Part shown: piece after piece, positions 7,331-15,083 of the stretch
How positions within the stretch are numbered: the first letter of the stretch is position 1
How the letters are laid out: every line of letters starts with the position of its first letter
Origin: Gemmatimonadota bacterium
GTDB lineage: Bacteria; Gemmatimonadota; Gemmatimonadetes; Gemmatimonadales; GWC2-71-9
Assembly: GCA_029262195.1 (NCBI GenBank)
Contig: JAJCZX010000036.1
Location: forward strand, 59,429 to 123,428
DNA length: 64,000 nt
Direction: 5' to 3'
The notes under the pieces: generated by a model
What the model was told of the DNA's origin: nothing
The model's database searches: none
What the model saw: only the letters and a program-made list of their open reading frames with translations
Made by a program: the position numbers and the translations under genes

Positions 7331-7720
7331 ATGCCGCGTTGGTTGGTAGACGCCGCGTTCGTTGGCGCCGGAGGATTCCTGGGGTCGACGTTTCGGTTTG
7401 GTGTGGGAGTGGTCGTCCGAAAAGTCATCCGCTTCAGCTCGATCCCCTGGGAAACGCTGACCGTCAATGTAGTCGGATGCCTGGCTATTGGAGCCCTCGC
7501 TGGAGCCACGGAATCAGGAGGTCTTCTGAGACCGGAGTTGCGTCTCTTTCTCTACCTGGGGCTGCTCGGTGGGTTCACCACGTTTTCGACCTTTGGATAT
7601 GAGACGTTCGCTCTATTCCGGGATGCTCATCGGGTTGCTGCAGTTAGCAATGTGTTCTTGCATTTCACGTTGGGCCTGGGCGCAGTCTGGCTTGGCTACG
7701 CCCTTACCAAAACCGCCTGA
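7331..7720 (+). CDS. crcB: CrcB/Fluc fluoride ion channel
   Basis: 129 residues, four membrane helices, matching the CrcB (Fluc) family: GGFLGSTFRF in the first helix, the central TVNVVGC stretch with the conserved Asn, and GGFTTFSTFGYE with the phenylalanines that line the fluoride path. Fluc channels are dual-topology homodimers that export toxic fluoride from the cytoplasm, so one gene is enough. No fluoride riboswitch can be recognised upstream; expression is more likely tied to the LuxR-type regulator at the head of the operon. Confidence 0.92.
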   Translation: MPRWLVDAAFVGAGGFLGSTFRFGVGVVVRKVIRFSSIPWETLTVNVVGCLAIGALAGATESGGLLRPELRLFLYLGLLGGFTTFSTFGYETFALFRDAHRVAAVSNVFLHFTLGLGAVWLGYALTKTA

Positions 7721-7731
7721 ACCGGCTATGC

Positions 7732-8376
7732 CTACTGATCCAGGTGGCGCCATAGATAGCACGCCGCAAGACTCCGAACCGGCCTGAACCGCTCGCCCAA
7801 CCACTCTAGCTGATCTCGGCCATCCACCTCATAGAGATCGGCCGCCGCCCTTTGTACTCCTCCGTCTCCAACGGGCCAAACATCCTTCCGGCCCATGGCA
7901 AACATCATCACCATGTGAGCCGTCCACGGTCCGACTCCCTTGATGGCCGTGAGGATCTCAACAACTTCTTCATCTGATTTCGACTCAAGACCGTGAAACG
8001 AGCCATCCAACTTCGCTCGCGCCACCAATTTCACCGTGTTCGCCTTTGCCTCAGAGAGTCCAGCTTTTCGCAGGGTGGTGATACGACAGCGACGAATCTT
8101 CGTCGGGTCTGTGCCGATGGTGGTCTCCATTCGGCCCCAGATGCTCCGCGCCGAGGCACCCGACAGTTGCTGTCCGACCACAGACATTAGGGTCTCTACG
8201 TAGGGATCAACGCCACCAAGGACAGGGGCTTTGTGGAGCTTGACCAGTTTCTTCATTCTGGCATCGTGTTCGAGGACCTCACGTTCATTTTTTCTCATGA
8301 CCAAAACTAAGTCCTCGGGCAACCATCCACACGGAATCGACGTGCCAGGCTCCGATTGTATATCTTCCTTTGTCAC
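7732..8376 (-). CDS. DNA-3-methyladenine glycosylase, HhH-GPD (AlkA-like)
   Basis: 214 residues. Helix-hairpin-helix with the Gly/Pro loop is visible as LTAIKGVGPWTAHMVMMFA (142-160), followed by the catalytic Asp171 in WPVGDGGVQRA. The helix QQLSGASARSIW (69-80) is also typical. The enzyme would remove 3-methyladenine and related alkylated bases to open base excision repair. It lacks the N-terminal beta domain of E. coli AlkA and resembles the compact single-domain forms. The start at GTG 8376 lacks an obvious ribosome site; ATG 8298 is an alternative. It complements the ATL protein at 1.1 kb. Confidence 0.85.
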   Translation of the reverse strand: MTKEDIQSEPGTSIPCGWLPEDLVLVMRKNEREVLEHDARMKKLVKLHKAPVLGGVDPYVETLMSVVGQQLSGASARSIWGRMETTIGTDPTKIRRCRITTLRKAGLSEAKANTVKLVARAKLDGSFHGLESKSDEEVVEILTAIKGVGPWTAHMVMMFAMGRKDVWPVGDGGVQRAAADLYEVDGRDQLEWLGERFRPVRSLAACYLWRHLDQ

Positions 8377-8397
8377 CGGAAACCAGGCAAAAGGAAC

Positions 8398-10854
8398 ATG
8401 AGAATACTCAGACCGCTACTCCCCGTCCTCGCAATCGTAATCGCAGGATGCGCATCGGCCTCCCGCGCACAGACCCCTTCGCCGGCAGCTGAACCCGAAC
8501 GTCGCGGCGAGTCTGACTCTTCCTTTGAGCCGTACTCAGAGGTGATAACCTCCGAGGCAGTGACCGATAGCGGAGTGTTTCAAGTTCACCAAGTCGGTGA
8601 CAAGCTCTTCTTTGAGATACCCAACGAACTGCTCGAGCGGGACATGCTTCTGGTCAGTCGCATAGCCCAGACTCCCACCAACTTTAGCGGTTTCACTGTA
8701 TCCGGCAGCAAAGTGGCCGAACAGATGATGATCTGGGAGCGCCACGAAAACAAAATCTTGCTGAGGCGCACATCGTACCAATCTGTCGCTCCTGACTCGC
8801 TTCCAATTTCAGTGTCCGTGCAGAAGAACAACTTCGCTCCGATCATCATGTCCTTCGATATCGAAGCGATGAACGACGATTCGTCCGCAGTCGTGGTTCA
8901 GGTAAACGACCTGTATGAAACGGACGTGCGGGCTATTAGTGGCCTTTCGCAGAGACAGCGCACCAGTTTCAAAGTCAGGCGTTTCGACCCGGCCCGATCG
9001 TTCATCGAATATGCGCATTCTTATCCGCTCAATGTCGAAGTGCGTCAGACTATGACGTTCGAAGCAACGGAGCCACCGTCCGACCAGGGGGCGGGGACGA
9101 TTTCGATCCAGATGCACCAAAGTATGGTGCTATTGCCTGAAGAACCTATGATGCCACGATACGCCGACCCCAGGGTCGGGTGGTTCACTGTGGACCAGAT
9201 CGATTTTGGATCGGAGGAGCAGAAGGCCGCGGGCAGATCACTAATTCGCAGATGGCGTCTCGAACCCGTCGATTCTGAGGCCTACGTGAGGGGAGAGCTG
9301 GTCGATCCGGTACAACCCATCGTTTACTATCTCGACCCGGCCACCCCTGAAAAATGGCGTCCATTCTTCAAACAGGGGATTGAAGACTGGCAGGTAGCTT
9401 TCGAGGCTGCTGGTTTCAGCAATGCCATTATCGCCCGCGACCCACCAAACCCGGAGGAAGACCCCGAGTTCAACCCGGAAGACATCCGGTACTCTACGGT
9501 GCGTTACATCGCTAACCTCACCCGCAACGCGACCGGCCCCAGCGTCTCCGATCCGCGATCAGGCCAGATCATTGAAAGCGACATTATCTGGTATCACAAC
9601 CACATCAGGTCTTACCGGAATCGCCTGATGCTTGAAACCGGGGCTGCCAATCCCGAAGCTCGGAGCCTCACACTCGGCGACGAGTTCATAGGCGAAGCCA
9701 TGAGGGCTGTAATTGCCCACGAAGTCGGGCACGCCCTCGGGCTTCCGCACAACATGATCGCCAGTTCGGCTTACCCGGTAGACTCGCTGCGGTCTGCAAC
9801 TTTCACGCAAGAAAACGGGATCGCCCCGACCATAATGGACTACGCCCGCCAGAACTATATCGCCCAACCGGGAGATCAGGGGATCCGATTCATTAGAAAA
9901 ATTGGTCCGTACGACAAATATGCGATCAACTGGGGCTACCGATATCTCGACGCCAGTTCGCCGGAAGAGGAAACAGACTCGCTGAACGCCTGGATCCTGC
10001 AACGGGCCGACGACCCGGTCTACAGGTTCGGCTCTTCCCGGTTTGACCCCAACACACAGACAGAGGACCTGGGGGACAACCCGGTTCGGGCAAGCACCTA
10101 CGGCATCAATAATTTGAAGACGGTGCTCCCCAACCTCGTCGGTTGGACATCCACGCCGGGACGTGACTACGGCGATTTACGGGAGCTCTACGGAGAACTT
10201 ATTGGCCAGTGGAACAGGTATCTCGGACATGTGGTAACCGTGGTCGGCGGAGTCAACGAAGTGCGGCGCGCCAGCGACCAACCCGGGCCGGTTTTTCACA
10301 TAGTACCTGCCGAACAACAACGGGAAGCACTGCAGTTTGTGGTCGACCAATTGTTCGTGACTCCCACGTGGATTCAGGACGAAGCGATCCTGAATAGGAT
10401 CGAACACGCCGGCATCGTCGAACGCATCCGCGGTGTTCAAGTTCGGCGACTCAACGGGCTCCTTGATCCCTCCCGGCTGCAGCGATTGATCGAAGCGGAG
10501 GTGGCACTCGGCACGGAGGCGTTCACCCTGCTTGAATTCATGGAGCAGCTTAAAGACGGCGTGTGGACTGAGCTGGGGGGGCGCGGGGAGATCGACACAT
10601 TCCGACGCAACCTCCAGCGAGGTTATCTGGATAGAATGGCTTTCCTGATTGACCCGGAGACAACAGCGAGTTCTTTCGCCTCCACGCCAGTCAACATCCG
10701 GCAGTCCGACATCGGACCTGCGGTACGCGGGACACTGGTGCAGTTAAAGAGAGATGTTGAGACGCGAATACGCAGAACCGGAGACAGGGCCACATTATTC
10801 CATTTGCGAGATGTCGTGGTCCGGATCGACGACATCCTGGATTCAGGAGACTAA
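8398..10854 (+). CDS. Zinc-dependent metalloprotease lipoprotein (DUF5117/DUF4953 type)
   Basis: About 818 residues from ATG 8398. The N-terminus is a lipoprotein signal (MRILRPLLPVLAIVIAGC), so it is probably membrane-anchored in the periplasm or on the outer membrane. The metzincin zinc motif HEVGHALGLPH (His441, Glu442, His445, His451) is complete and is followed by a Met-turn-like IMDYAR. The long N-terminal region with YDLDPATPEKWRPFFKQGI-like sequence matches the DUF5117/DUF5118 metalloproteases of Bacteroidota and Gemmatimonadota. The target is unknown; it may be involved in protein scavenging. Only 21 bases separate it from the divergent glycosylase start. Confidence 0.85.
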   Translation: MRILRPLLPVLAIVIAGCASASRAQTPSPAAEPERRGESDSSFEPYSEVITSEAVTDSGVFQVHQVGDKLFFEIPNELLERDMLLVSRIAQTPTNFSGFTVSGSKVAEQMMIWERHENKILLRRTSYQSVAPDSLPISVSVQKNNFAPIIMSFDIEAMNDDSSAVVVQVNDLYETDVRAISGLSQRQRTSFKVRRFDPARSFIEYAHSYPLNVEVRQTMTFEATEPPSDQGAGTISIQMHQSMVLLPEEPMMPRYADPRVGWFTVDQIDFGSEEQKAAGRSLIRRWRLEPVDSEAYVRGELVDPVQPIVYYLDPATPEKWRPFFKQGIEDWQVAFEAAGFSNAIIARDPPNPEEDPEFNPEDIRYSTVRYIANLTRNATGPSVSDPRSGQIIESDIIWYHNHIRSYRNRLMLETGAANPEARSLTLGDEFIGEAMRAVIAHEVGHALGLPHNMIASSAYPVDSLRSATFTQENGIAPTIMDYARQNYIAQPGDQGIRFIRKIGPYDKYAINWGYRYLDASSPEEETDSLNAWILQRADDPVYRFGSSRFDPNTQTEDLGDNPVRASTYGINNLKTVLPNLVGWTSTPGRDYGDLRELYGELIGQWNRYLGHVVTVVGGVNEVRRASDQPGPVFHIVPAEQQREALQFVVDQLFVTPTWIQDEAILNRIEHAGIVERIRGVQVRRLNGLLDPSRLQRLIEAEVALGTEAFTLLEFMEQLKDGVWTELGGRGEIDTFRRNLQRGYLDRMAFLIDPETTASSFASTPVNIRQSDIGPAVRGTLVQLKRDVETRIRRTGDRATLFHLRDVVVRIDDILDSGD

Positions 10855-10916
10855 ATGGTGAAGGAAGTAATTTTTGTCACCGATCGTTTCTTCTAACCGC
10901 GAGCTTCACTCAGAAC

Positions 10917-11177
10917 ATGAACCCAACTCCGGACAAGCCGGTTATCGAATACCCGTGTATCTGGTCGTACAAAATCATATGCACCGCAGGAATATCGGTG
11001 AAAGAAATCATCACATCCGTGCTGGGAGATAGAGATTTTTCACTCGAGCCCTCGAGATCAAGTTCTTCGGGAAAGTATGAGTCTTTTGATGTTTCGGTTG
11101 TGATAATGAGCGACGAAGACAGAATTGGAGTGTTTGACGGTTTGAAAAAGCACCCCGCAACGAAATTCGTCCTGTGA
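10917..11177 (+). CDS. DUF493 family protein (YbeD-like)
   Basis: 86 residues: an ACT-like alpha/beta domain with YPCIWSYKIICTA at the start, SSSGKYESFDVSVVI in the middle strand and a final HPATKFVL, aligning along its length with E. coli YbeD. The family is small, cytoplasmic and of uncertain, probably regulatory, function. Its stop codon overlaps the GTG start of the DUF302 gene (GTGA), so the two genes are translationally coupled. Confidence 0.8.
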   Translation: MNPTPDKPVIEYPCIWSYKIICTAGISVKEIITSVLGDRDFSLEPSRSSSSGKYESFDVSVVIMSDEDRIGVFDGLKKHPATKFVL

Positions 11178-11653
11178 AGTGGTTCGGTGGCCCCGTTTTC
11201 CAAACGACCCTCACAGGGCTTTCTGTGTTCGCCATTTCGATCGGTTCCGTAGATCTAGGCGCGCAGGACGGTATGGTTACGGCGGCAACCGAAATGTCCG
11301 TGGATTCAATTGAGAACCGCCTCGTCGCCCAAATTCGAGCGCGTGGATTGGTAGTTTTCAGCCAAATTGACCACGGAGCCAACGCCGCCACCATAGGTCA
11401 AACTCTGCAACCGATGAGATTGATTTTGTTCGGCAGCCCGGCCGTTGGTACCAGATTAATGAAATGCGGAGCATCGATAGGCATCGACCTGCCCCTGAAG
11501 CTCCTTGTTTGGAGAGATGGCGAGACCACCAAAGTCGGATACAACTCTCCAACGTATCTGAGCGAAAGGCATTCGCTTGAAGGATGCGAGGTACCACTGG
11601 CTGCAATAACGGAGGCAATGGACGAATTGGTGCAAGGCGCATTGAATAATTGA
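11174..11653 (+). CDS. Exported DUF302 protein
   Basis: 159 residues starting at GTG 11174, which overlaps the stop of the DUF493 gene by four bases. A signal peptide (to about residue 31, LGAQ) is followed by a DUF302 domain: LVAQIRARGLVVFSQIDHG, then LILFGSPAVGTRLM and LPLKLLVWRD, all typical. DUF302 proteins form a small alpha/beta fold of unknown biochemical role, often near heavy-metal or sulfur genes. The periplasmic location is inferred from the leader. Confidence 0.85.
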   Translation: MKWFGGPVFQTTLTGLSVFAISIGSVDLGAQDGMVTAATEMSVDSIENRLVAQIRARGLVVFSQIDHGANAATIGQTLQPMRLILFGSPAVGTRLMKCGASIGIDLPLKLLVWRDGETTKVGYNSPTYLSERHSLEGCEVPLAAITEAMDELVQGALNN

Positions 11654-11708
11654 TCCAGAGTGCCTCTCAACTATCTTTAAACCCGACTTCACTTAACCAG
11701 GAACACGC

Positions 11709-12197
11709 ATGTCCTCAGTAGAAATAAAAACTTCGCTCGGGTCGATGACAGTTGAACTCTTTGATACCGAGTCCCCGATAACAGTCGAAAATTTCCTTCA
11801 ATACATAAAGGATGAATTTTACGACGGAACCATCTTCCATCGCGTCATTCCGAGTTTCATGGCACAGTGTGGCGGGTTTGACCCCGGCATGAAAGAAAAA
11901 TCCAACCGCGCACCAATCAAGAACGAAGCTGACAACGGTCAGAAAAACCTCAAAGGTACGCTGGCAATGGCTCGTACCTCCGACATAAACAGCGCTACGT
12001 CACAATTCTTTATCAATTTGAAGGACAACGATTTTCTCGACAACGGCAGCCGCGATTTCGGTTACGCTGTTTTTGGAAAGGTCACAGATGGACTGGACAC
12101 ACTGGAAGCCATCGGGAAGGTAAAAACGGGCAACCGCGGGGGCCACGGTGATGTGCCTGTAGACGATGTGACAATTGAGTCGATCCGGACGGTCTGA
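11709..12197 (+). CDS. ppiB: Cyclophilin-type peptidyl-prolyl cis-trans isomerase
   Basis: 162 residues, nearly full-length similar to E. coli PpiB (164 residues). Catalytic and core motifs are present: [11 protein letters not shown] with the catalytic Arg, GTLAMARTS, and [10 protein letters not shown]. It has no signal peptide, so it is cytoplasmic. It catalyses proline isomerisation during protein folding. It is followed after nine bases by the nitroreductase gene on the same strand. Confidence 0.93.
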   Translation: MSSVEIKTSLGSMTVELFDTESPITVENFLQYIKDEFYDGTIFHRVIPSFMAQCGGFDPGMKEKSNRAPIKNEADNGQKNLKGTLAMARTSDINSATSQFFINLKDNDFLDNGSRDFGYAVFGKVTDGLDTLEAIGKVKTGNRGGHGDVPVDDVTIESIRTV

Positions 12198-12206
12198 CGA
12201 AAACAT

Positions 12207-12872
12207 ATGAATGAACCAAATTTCGTACCACTCACAACGTTCAAAGAGTACCCGGTTGAAGAAATGCGGGAGCGCGCCTTGTTTTTCCGTGAAGAACTTC
12301 AGCGGCGCCGAACTGTAAGGCAATTTTCTGACCGGCCGGTGCCGCGAGAAATAATCGAGGAGTGCATTCTGGCAGCCGGCACCGCTCCCAGCGGCGCCCA
12401 TCTACAGCCCTGGTCTTTCGTGGTGGTATCGGATCCAGAAATCAAGAAGAAGATCAGAGTCGCTGCCGAACGGGAAGAGAAGGAGTTCTACGGCGGTAAA
12501 GCACCTCCGGAATGGTTGGAGGCGCTGAGCAAACTGGGTACCGACGAGAACAAACCCTACCTGGAAACGGCTCCATATTTGATCGCGGTTTTCGTACAGA
12601 GGTACGGAGGCACCGGAAAAGACAGGATCAAACATTATTATGCACAGGAATCAGTAGGAATAGCCACGGGAATGCTCATTGCCGCGGTACACAATGCGGG
12701 CCTCGTGTCTCTTACTCACACCCCATCTCCGATGGGTTTCCTCAACGAAGTTCTTGATCGCCCGCAGAACGAAAAGGCGTTTCTGCTTCTGGTTGTCGGC
12801 TATCCGACGGAAGAGGCCTCAGTCCCTGATATCTTACGGAAACCTTTAGAGGCTATTTCAACGTTTCTCTAG
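12207..12872 (+). CDS. Nitroreductase-family flavoprotein, iodotyrosine deiodinase-like
   Basis: 221 residues of the FMN-dependent nitroreductase fold. [13 protein letters not shown] (FMN phosphate site) and [19 protein letters not shown] are close to the iodotyrosine deiodinase (IYD) subgroup, as are the [19 protein letters not shown] helix and [16 protein letters not shown] near the end. Bacterial IYD homologues reductively dehalogenate halotyrosines; others reduce nitro or quinone compounds. An FMN homodimer is expected. The real substrate cannot be decided from sequence, but halogenated aromatics would fit a marine bacterium. Confidence 0.85.
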   Translation: MNEPNFVPLTTFKEYPVEEMRERALFFREELQRRRTVRQFSDRPVPREIIEECILAAGTAPSGAHLQPWSFVVVSDPEIKKKIRVAAEREEKEFYGGKAPPEWLEALSKLGTDENKPYLETAPYLIAVFVQRYGGTGKDRIKHYYAQESVGIATGMLIAAVHNAGLVSLTHTPSPMGFLNEVLDRPQNEKAFLLLVVGYPTEEASVPDILRKPLEAISTFL

Positions 12873-12895
12873 CCAACTGGCAAAGCGAGTATTGA

Positions 12896-13177
12896 GTGAA
12901 GGCTATTTGGAATAACACCGTAATCGCGGAAAGTTCGGACACAATTGTGGTGGAGAGCAACCACTATTTTCCGCGACCATCGGTCAAAGACGAACACATC
13001 CAGGAATGCGATAGGACCACGACTTGCCCATGGAAAGGCACCGCAAATTATTTCGACATCGTGGTCGGCAACGACACTAATCACGCCGCCGCCTGGTATT
13101 ATTCTACTCCGCTAGACGCCGCAAAAAACATCAAGGACCATGTCGCATTTTGGCGCGGAGTTACGGTTGTTGAGTGA
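12896..13177 (+). CDS. DUF427 protein
   Basis: 93 residues of a single DUF427 domain: MKAIWNNTVIAESSDTI at the start, VESNHYFPRPSVKDEHI and CPWKGTANYFDIVV in the centre, and AAWYYSTPLDAAKNIKDHVAFW near the end. The start is GTG 12896. DUF427 proteins are small beta-rich cytoplasmic proteins of unknown function. Only seven bases separate it from the next gene. Confidence 0.85.
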   Translation: MKAIWNNTVIAESSDTIVVESNHYFPRPSVKDEHIQECDRTTTCPWKGTANYFDIVVGNDTNHAAAWYYSTPLDAAKNIKDHVAFWRGVTVVE

Positions 13178-13184
13178 GGATTAA

Positions 13185-14054
13185 ATGAACTTAGAAAAGA
13201 TGGAAAAAAACTGGCAAACGACCACGGCCTCTGGAAATCTGGTCGACAGCCGTCTGCAATTGCACTGGGCGGCTCAAGTAATCGCATCGGTTGGTGGCGT
13301 TCACGTCGCCCCTGAGGCCGACGATTCCCATCGCAATATGGAGTGGATCGCGAAATCTTCGATGTTTGTTGGAAACCTGTCCGGCGGCGAGAAGCCGTTT
13401 AGAATCACCCTGCATCCGGAAAGCCTGGAGTTGCGGCTGTTGGATGGATCCGGCAACCCTCAATCATCTTTGCCCCTTTCGGATAACAGCCTCGACGCAG
13501 CATACCAATGGGCAGCCGAGGCGATCTGCACATATACCGGCGACGAAGCACAAAAACTGGTTCGACCCGAATATGAACTGCCCGACCATTCGGTGGCTAA
13601 CGGGGGTGTTTTCAATGTACCAACCTCCGATCTCGCTTCATTGAGTCACTGGTTTGGCAACTCTGACATGGTTCTTAGAGCCATTTCGAGCGAGGACGGC
13701 AATTTCTCGCCTGTTCGCTGTTGGCCACATCATTTCGATATCGGGGGGCTTTTGACTCTTACCGCTGAGAGTGATCCCGAAGTTGCGAGGTCGGTTGGAA
13801 TGGGGATGACACCTGGAGATGGGTCTTATCCCGAACCCTATTGGTACATAAGTCCCTGGCCGTACCCCAAGGACGGAGATCTGCCAGAATTGCCCGTAGG
13901 CAATTGGCATACCGAGGGGTGGACAGGCGCGGTACTCACTGCTTCGGAGATCGAATCGGAAACGAAAGCTGTCGAACAGGCTAAGATCGTCACCACTTTT
14001 TCCACTGCGGCGGTGGCTGCTGCCACGCAGGTCGCGCTTCGCAACGCCACCTAA
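13185..14054 (+). CDS. Uncharacterised 289-residue protein with CWPHHFD motif
   Basis: I do not recognise this family with confidence. No signal peptide or membrane helix is seen before the C-terminus; a short hydrophobic stretch near 268-284 is too alanine-rich to be a clear anchor. Striking conserved-looking motifs are RCWPHHFDIGG (178-188), SVGMGMTPGDGSYPEPYWYI (203-222) and SPWP (223-226). A clustered His-His-Asp next to a Tyr/Trp-rich segment suggests a ligand or metal site, loosely like DUF5996 proteins. It sits between DUF427 and EgtD genes on the same strand, which hints at a shared small-molecule pathway. Confidence 0.6.
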   Translation: MNLEKMEKNWQTTTASGNLVDSRLQLHWAAQVIASVGGVHVAPEADDSHRNMEWIAKSSMFVGNLSGGEKPFRITLHPESLELRLLDGSGNPQSSLPLSDNSLDAAYQWAAEAICTYTGDEAQKLVRPEYELPDHSVANGGVFNVPTSDLASLSHWFGNSDMVLRAISSEDGNFSPVRCWPHHFDIGGLLTLTAESDPEVARSVGMGMTPGDGSYPEPYWYISPWPYPKDGDLPELPVGNWHTEGWTGAVLTASEIESETKAVEQAKIVTTFSTAAVAAATQVALRNAT

Positions 14055-14123
14055 TACTACTTGCCCGGACCGTGTTGAACCCGTACAGTACATAACAGCG
14101 TCAACCACGCCCGCTCCAATTTT

Positions 14124-15074
14124 ATGGTACAGCTAACCGACCAAAAGCCTGAAACAGAGTTGCTTATTGCAGATGTTCTCAAAAGCCTGCGTAAGTCACC
14201 TAAAGAGCTGCCCTGTAAACTCCTCTACGACGAACGTGGGAGCGAGTTGTACAACGATATCTGCGAGATGCCGGAATATTACCAGGCACGGACAGAGACT
14301 CGAATCATGCTGGACAACGCCGCCGAGATCGCGCGGTTAATTGGTACCAACTGTTTGCTGATCGAGTATGGAAGCGGAAGCAGCGACAAAACACGTGTGC
14401 TACTCGACACGCTGGAAGACACCGCAGCATACGTTCCGATCGATATTTCAAAGGAACACCTTCTTGCCGCGGCAAAAGACATCAATCGTGACTACCCGGG
14501 CCTTGAAGTTCTACCGGTTTGCGGAGACTACAACAACCACATTGACCTCCCAACGCCATCCAAAGAAGTAGCCCGCCGCGTGGTCTACTTTCCCGGTTCA
14601 ACCATAGGGAACTTCGATCCCGGTCCAGCTGTGGAATTCTTGCAACGTGTTGCAGAGCTTTGCGGTCCCGGAGACGGTCTTCTTATTGGAGTAGATCTGA
14701 AAAAGGACGTCGAAGTATTGGAGTTGGCCTATGACGACCCGGCGGGTATAACCGCTGACTTCAATCTCAATATTCTTCGGCATCTTAATAACGATATTGG
14801 TTCAGACTTTGAACTCGATGCTTTTCGTCACCGTGCTGTCTACAATGAAGATGAGGGCAGAATCGAGATGCACCTGATCAGCGAGGTCGACCAGGAAGTC
14901 ACCATCGACGGCGTGGTGATTTCGTTCGCGGAAGGCGAAAACATCTGGACAGAGTCGTCTTACAAATACTCACCGGAGGGATTCGCCCGACTCGCTTCGA
15001 AAGCAGGATTTACGGTGAAACACGTTTGGACTGACGAGAAAAACCTTTTCAGCGTCCAATATCTGACCAGGTAG
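14124..15074 (+). CDS. egtD: L-histidine N-alpha-methyltransferase, EgtD-like
   Basis: 316 residues, matching mycobacterial EgtD (321) throughout. SAM-binding motif IEYGSGSSDKT (80-90), VPIDIS (104-109), FPGSTIGNFDPG (156-167, with the histidine-binding Asn163), and the substrate-site WTESSYKYSPEGF with Glu277 and Ser279 equivalent to Glu282/Ser284 of EgtD. It trimethylates histidine to hercynine, the first step of ergothioneine synthesis, a thiol antioxidant. No EgtB (sulfoxide synthase) gene is in this window, so the rest of the pathway must be elsewhere or the product is hercynine. It converges with carB. Confidence 0.9.
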   Translation: MVQLTDQKPETELLIADVLKSLRKSPKELPCKLLYDERGSELYNDICEMPEYYQARTETRIMLDNAAEIARLIGTNCLLIEYGSGSSDKTRVLLDTLEDTAAYVPIDISKEHLLAAAKDINRDYPGLEVLPVCGDYNNHIDLPTPSKEVARRVVYFPGSTIGNFDPGPAVEFLQRVAELCGPGDGLLIGVDLKKDVEVLELAYDDPAGITADFNLNILRHLNNDIGSDFELDAFRHRAVYNEDEGRIEMHLISEVDQEVTIDGVVISFAEGENIWTESSYKYSPEGFARLASKAGFTVKHVWTDEKNLFSVQYLTR

Positions 15075-15083
15075 ATCAGTTTT

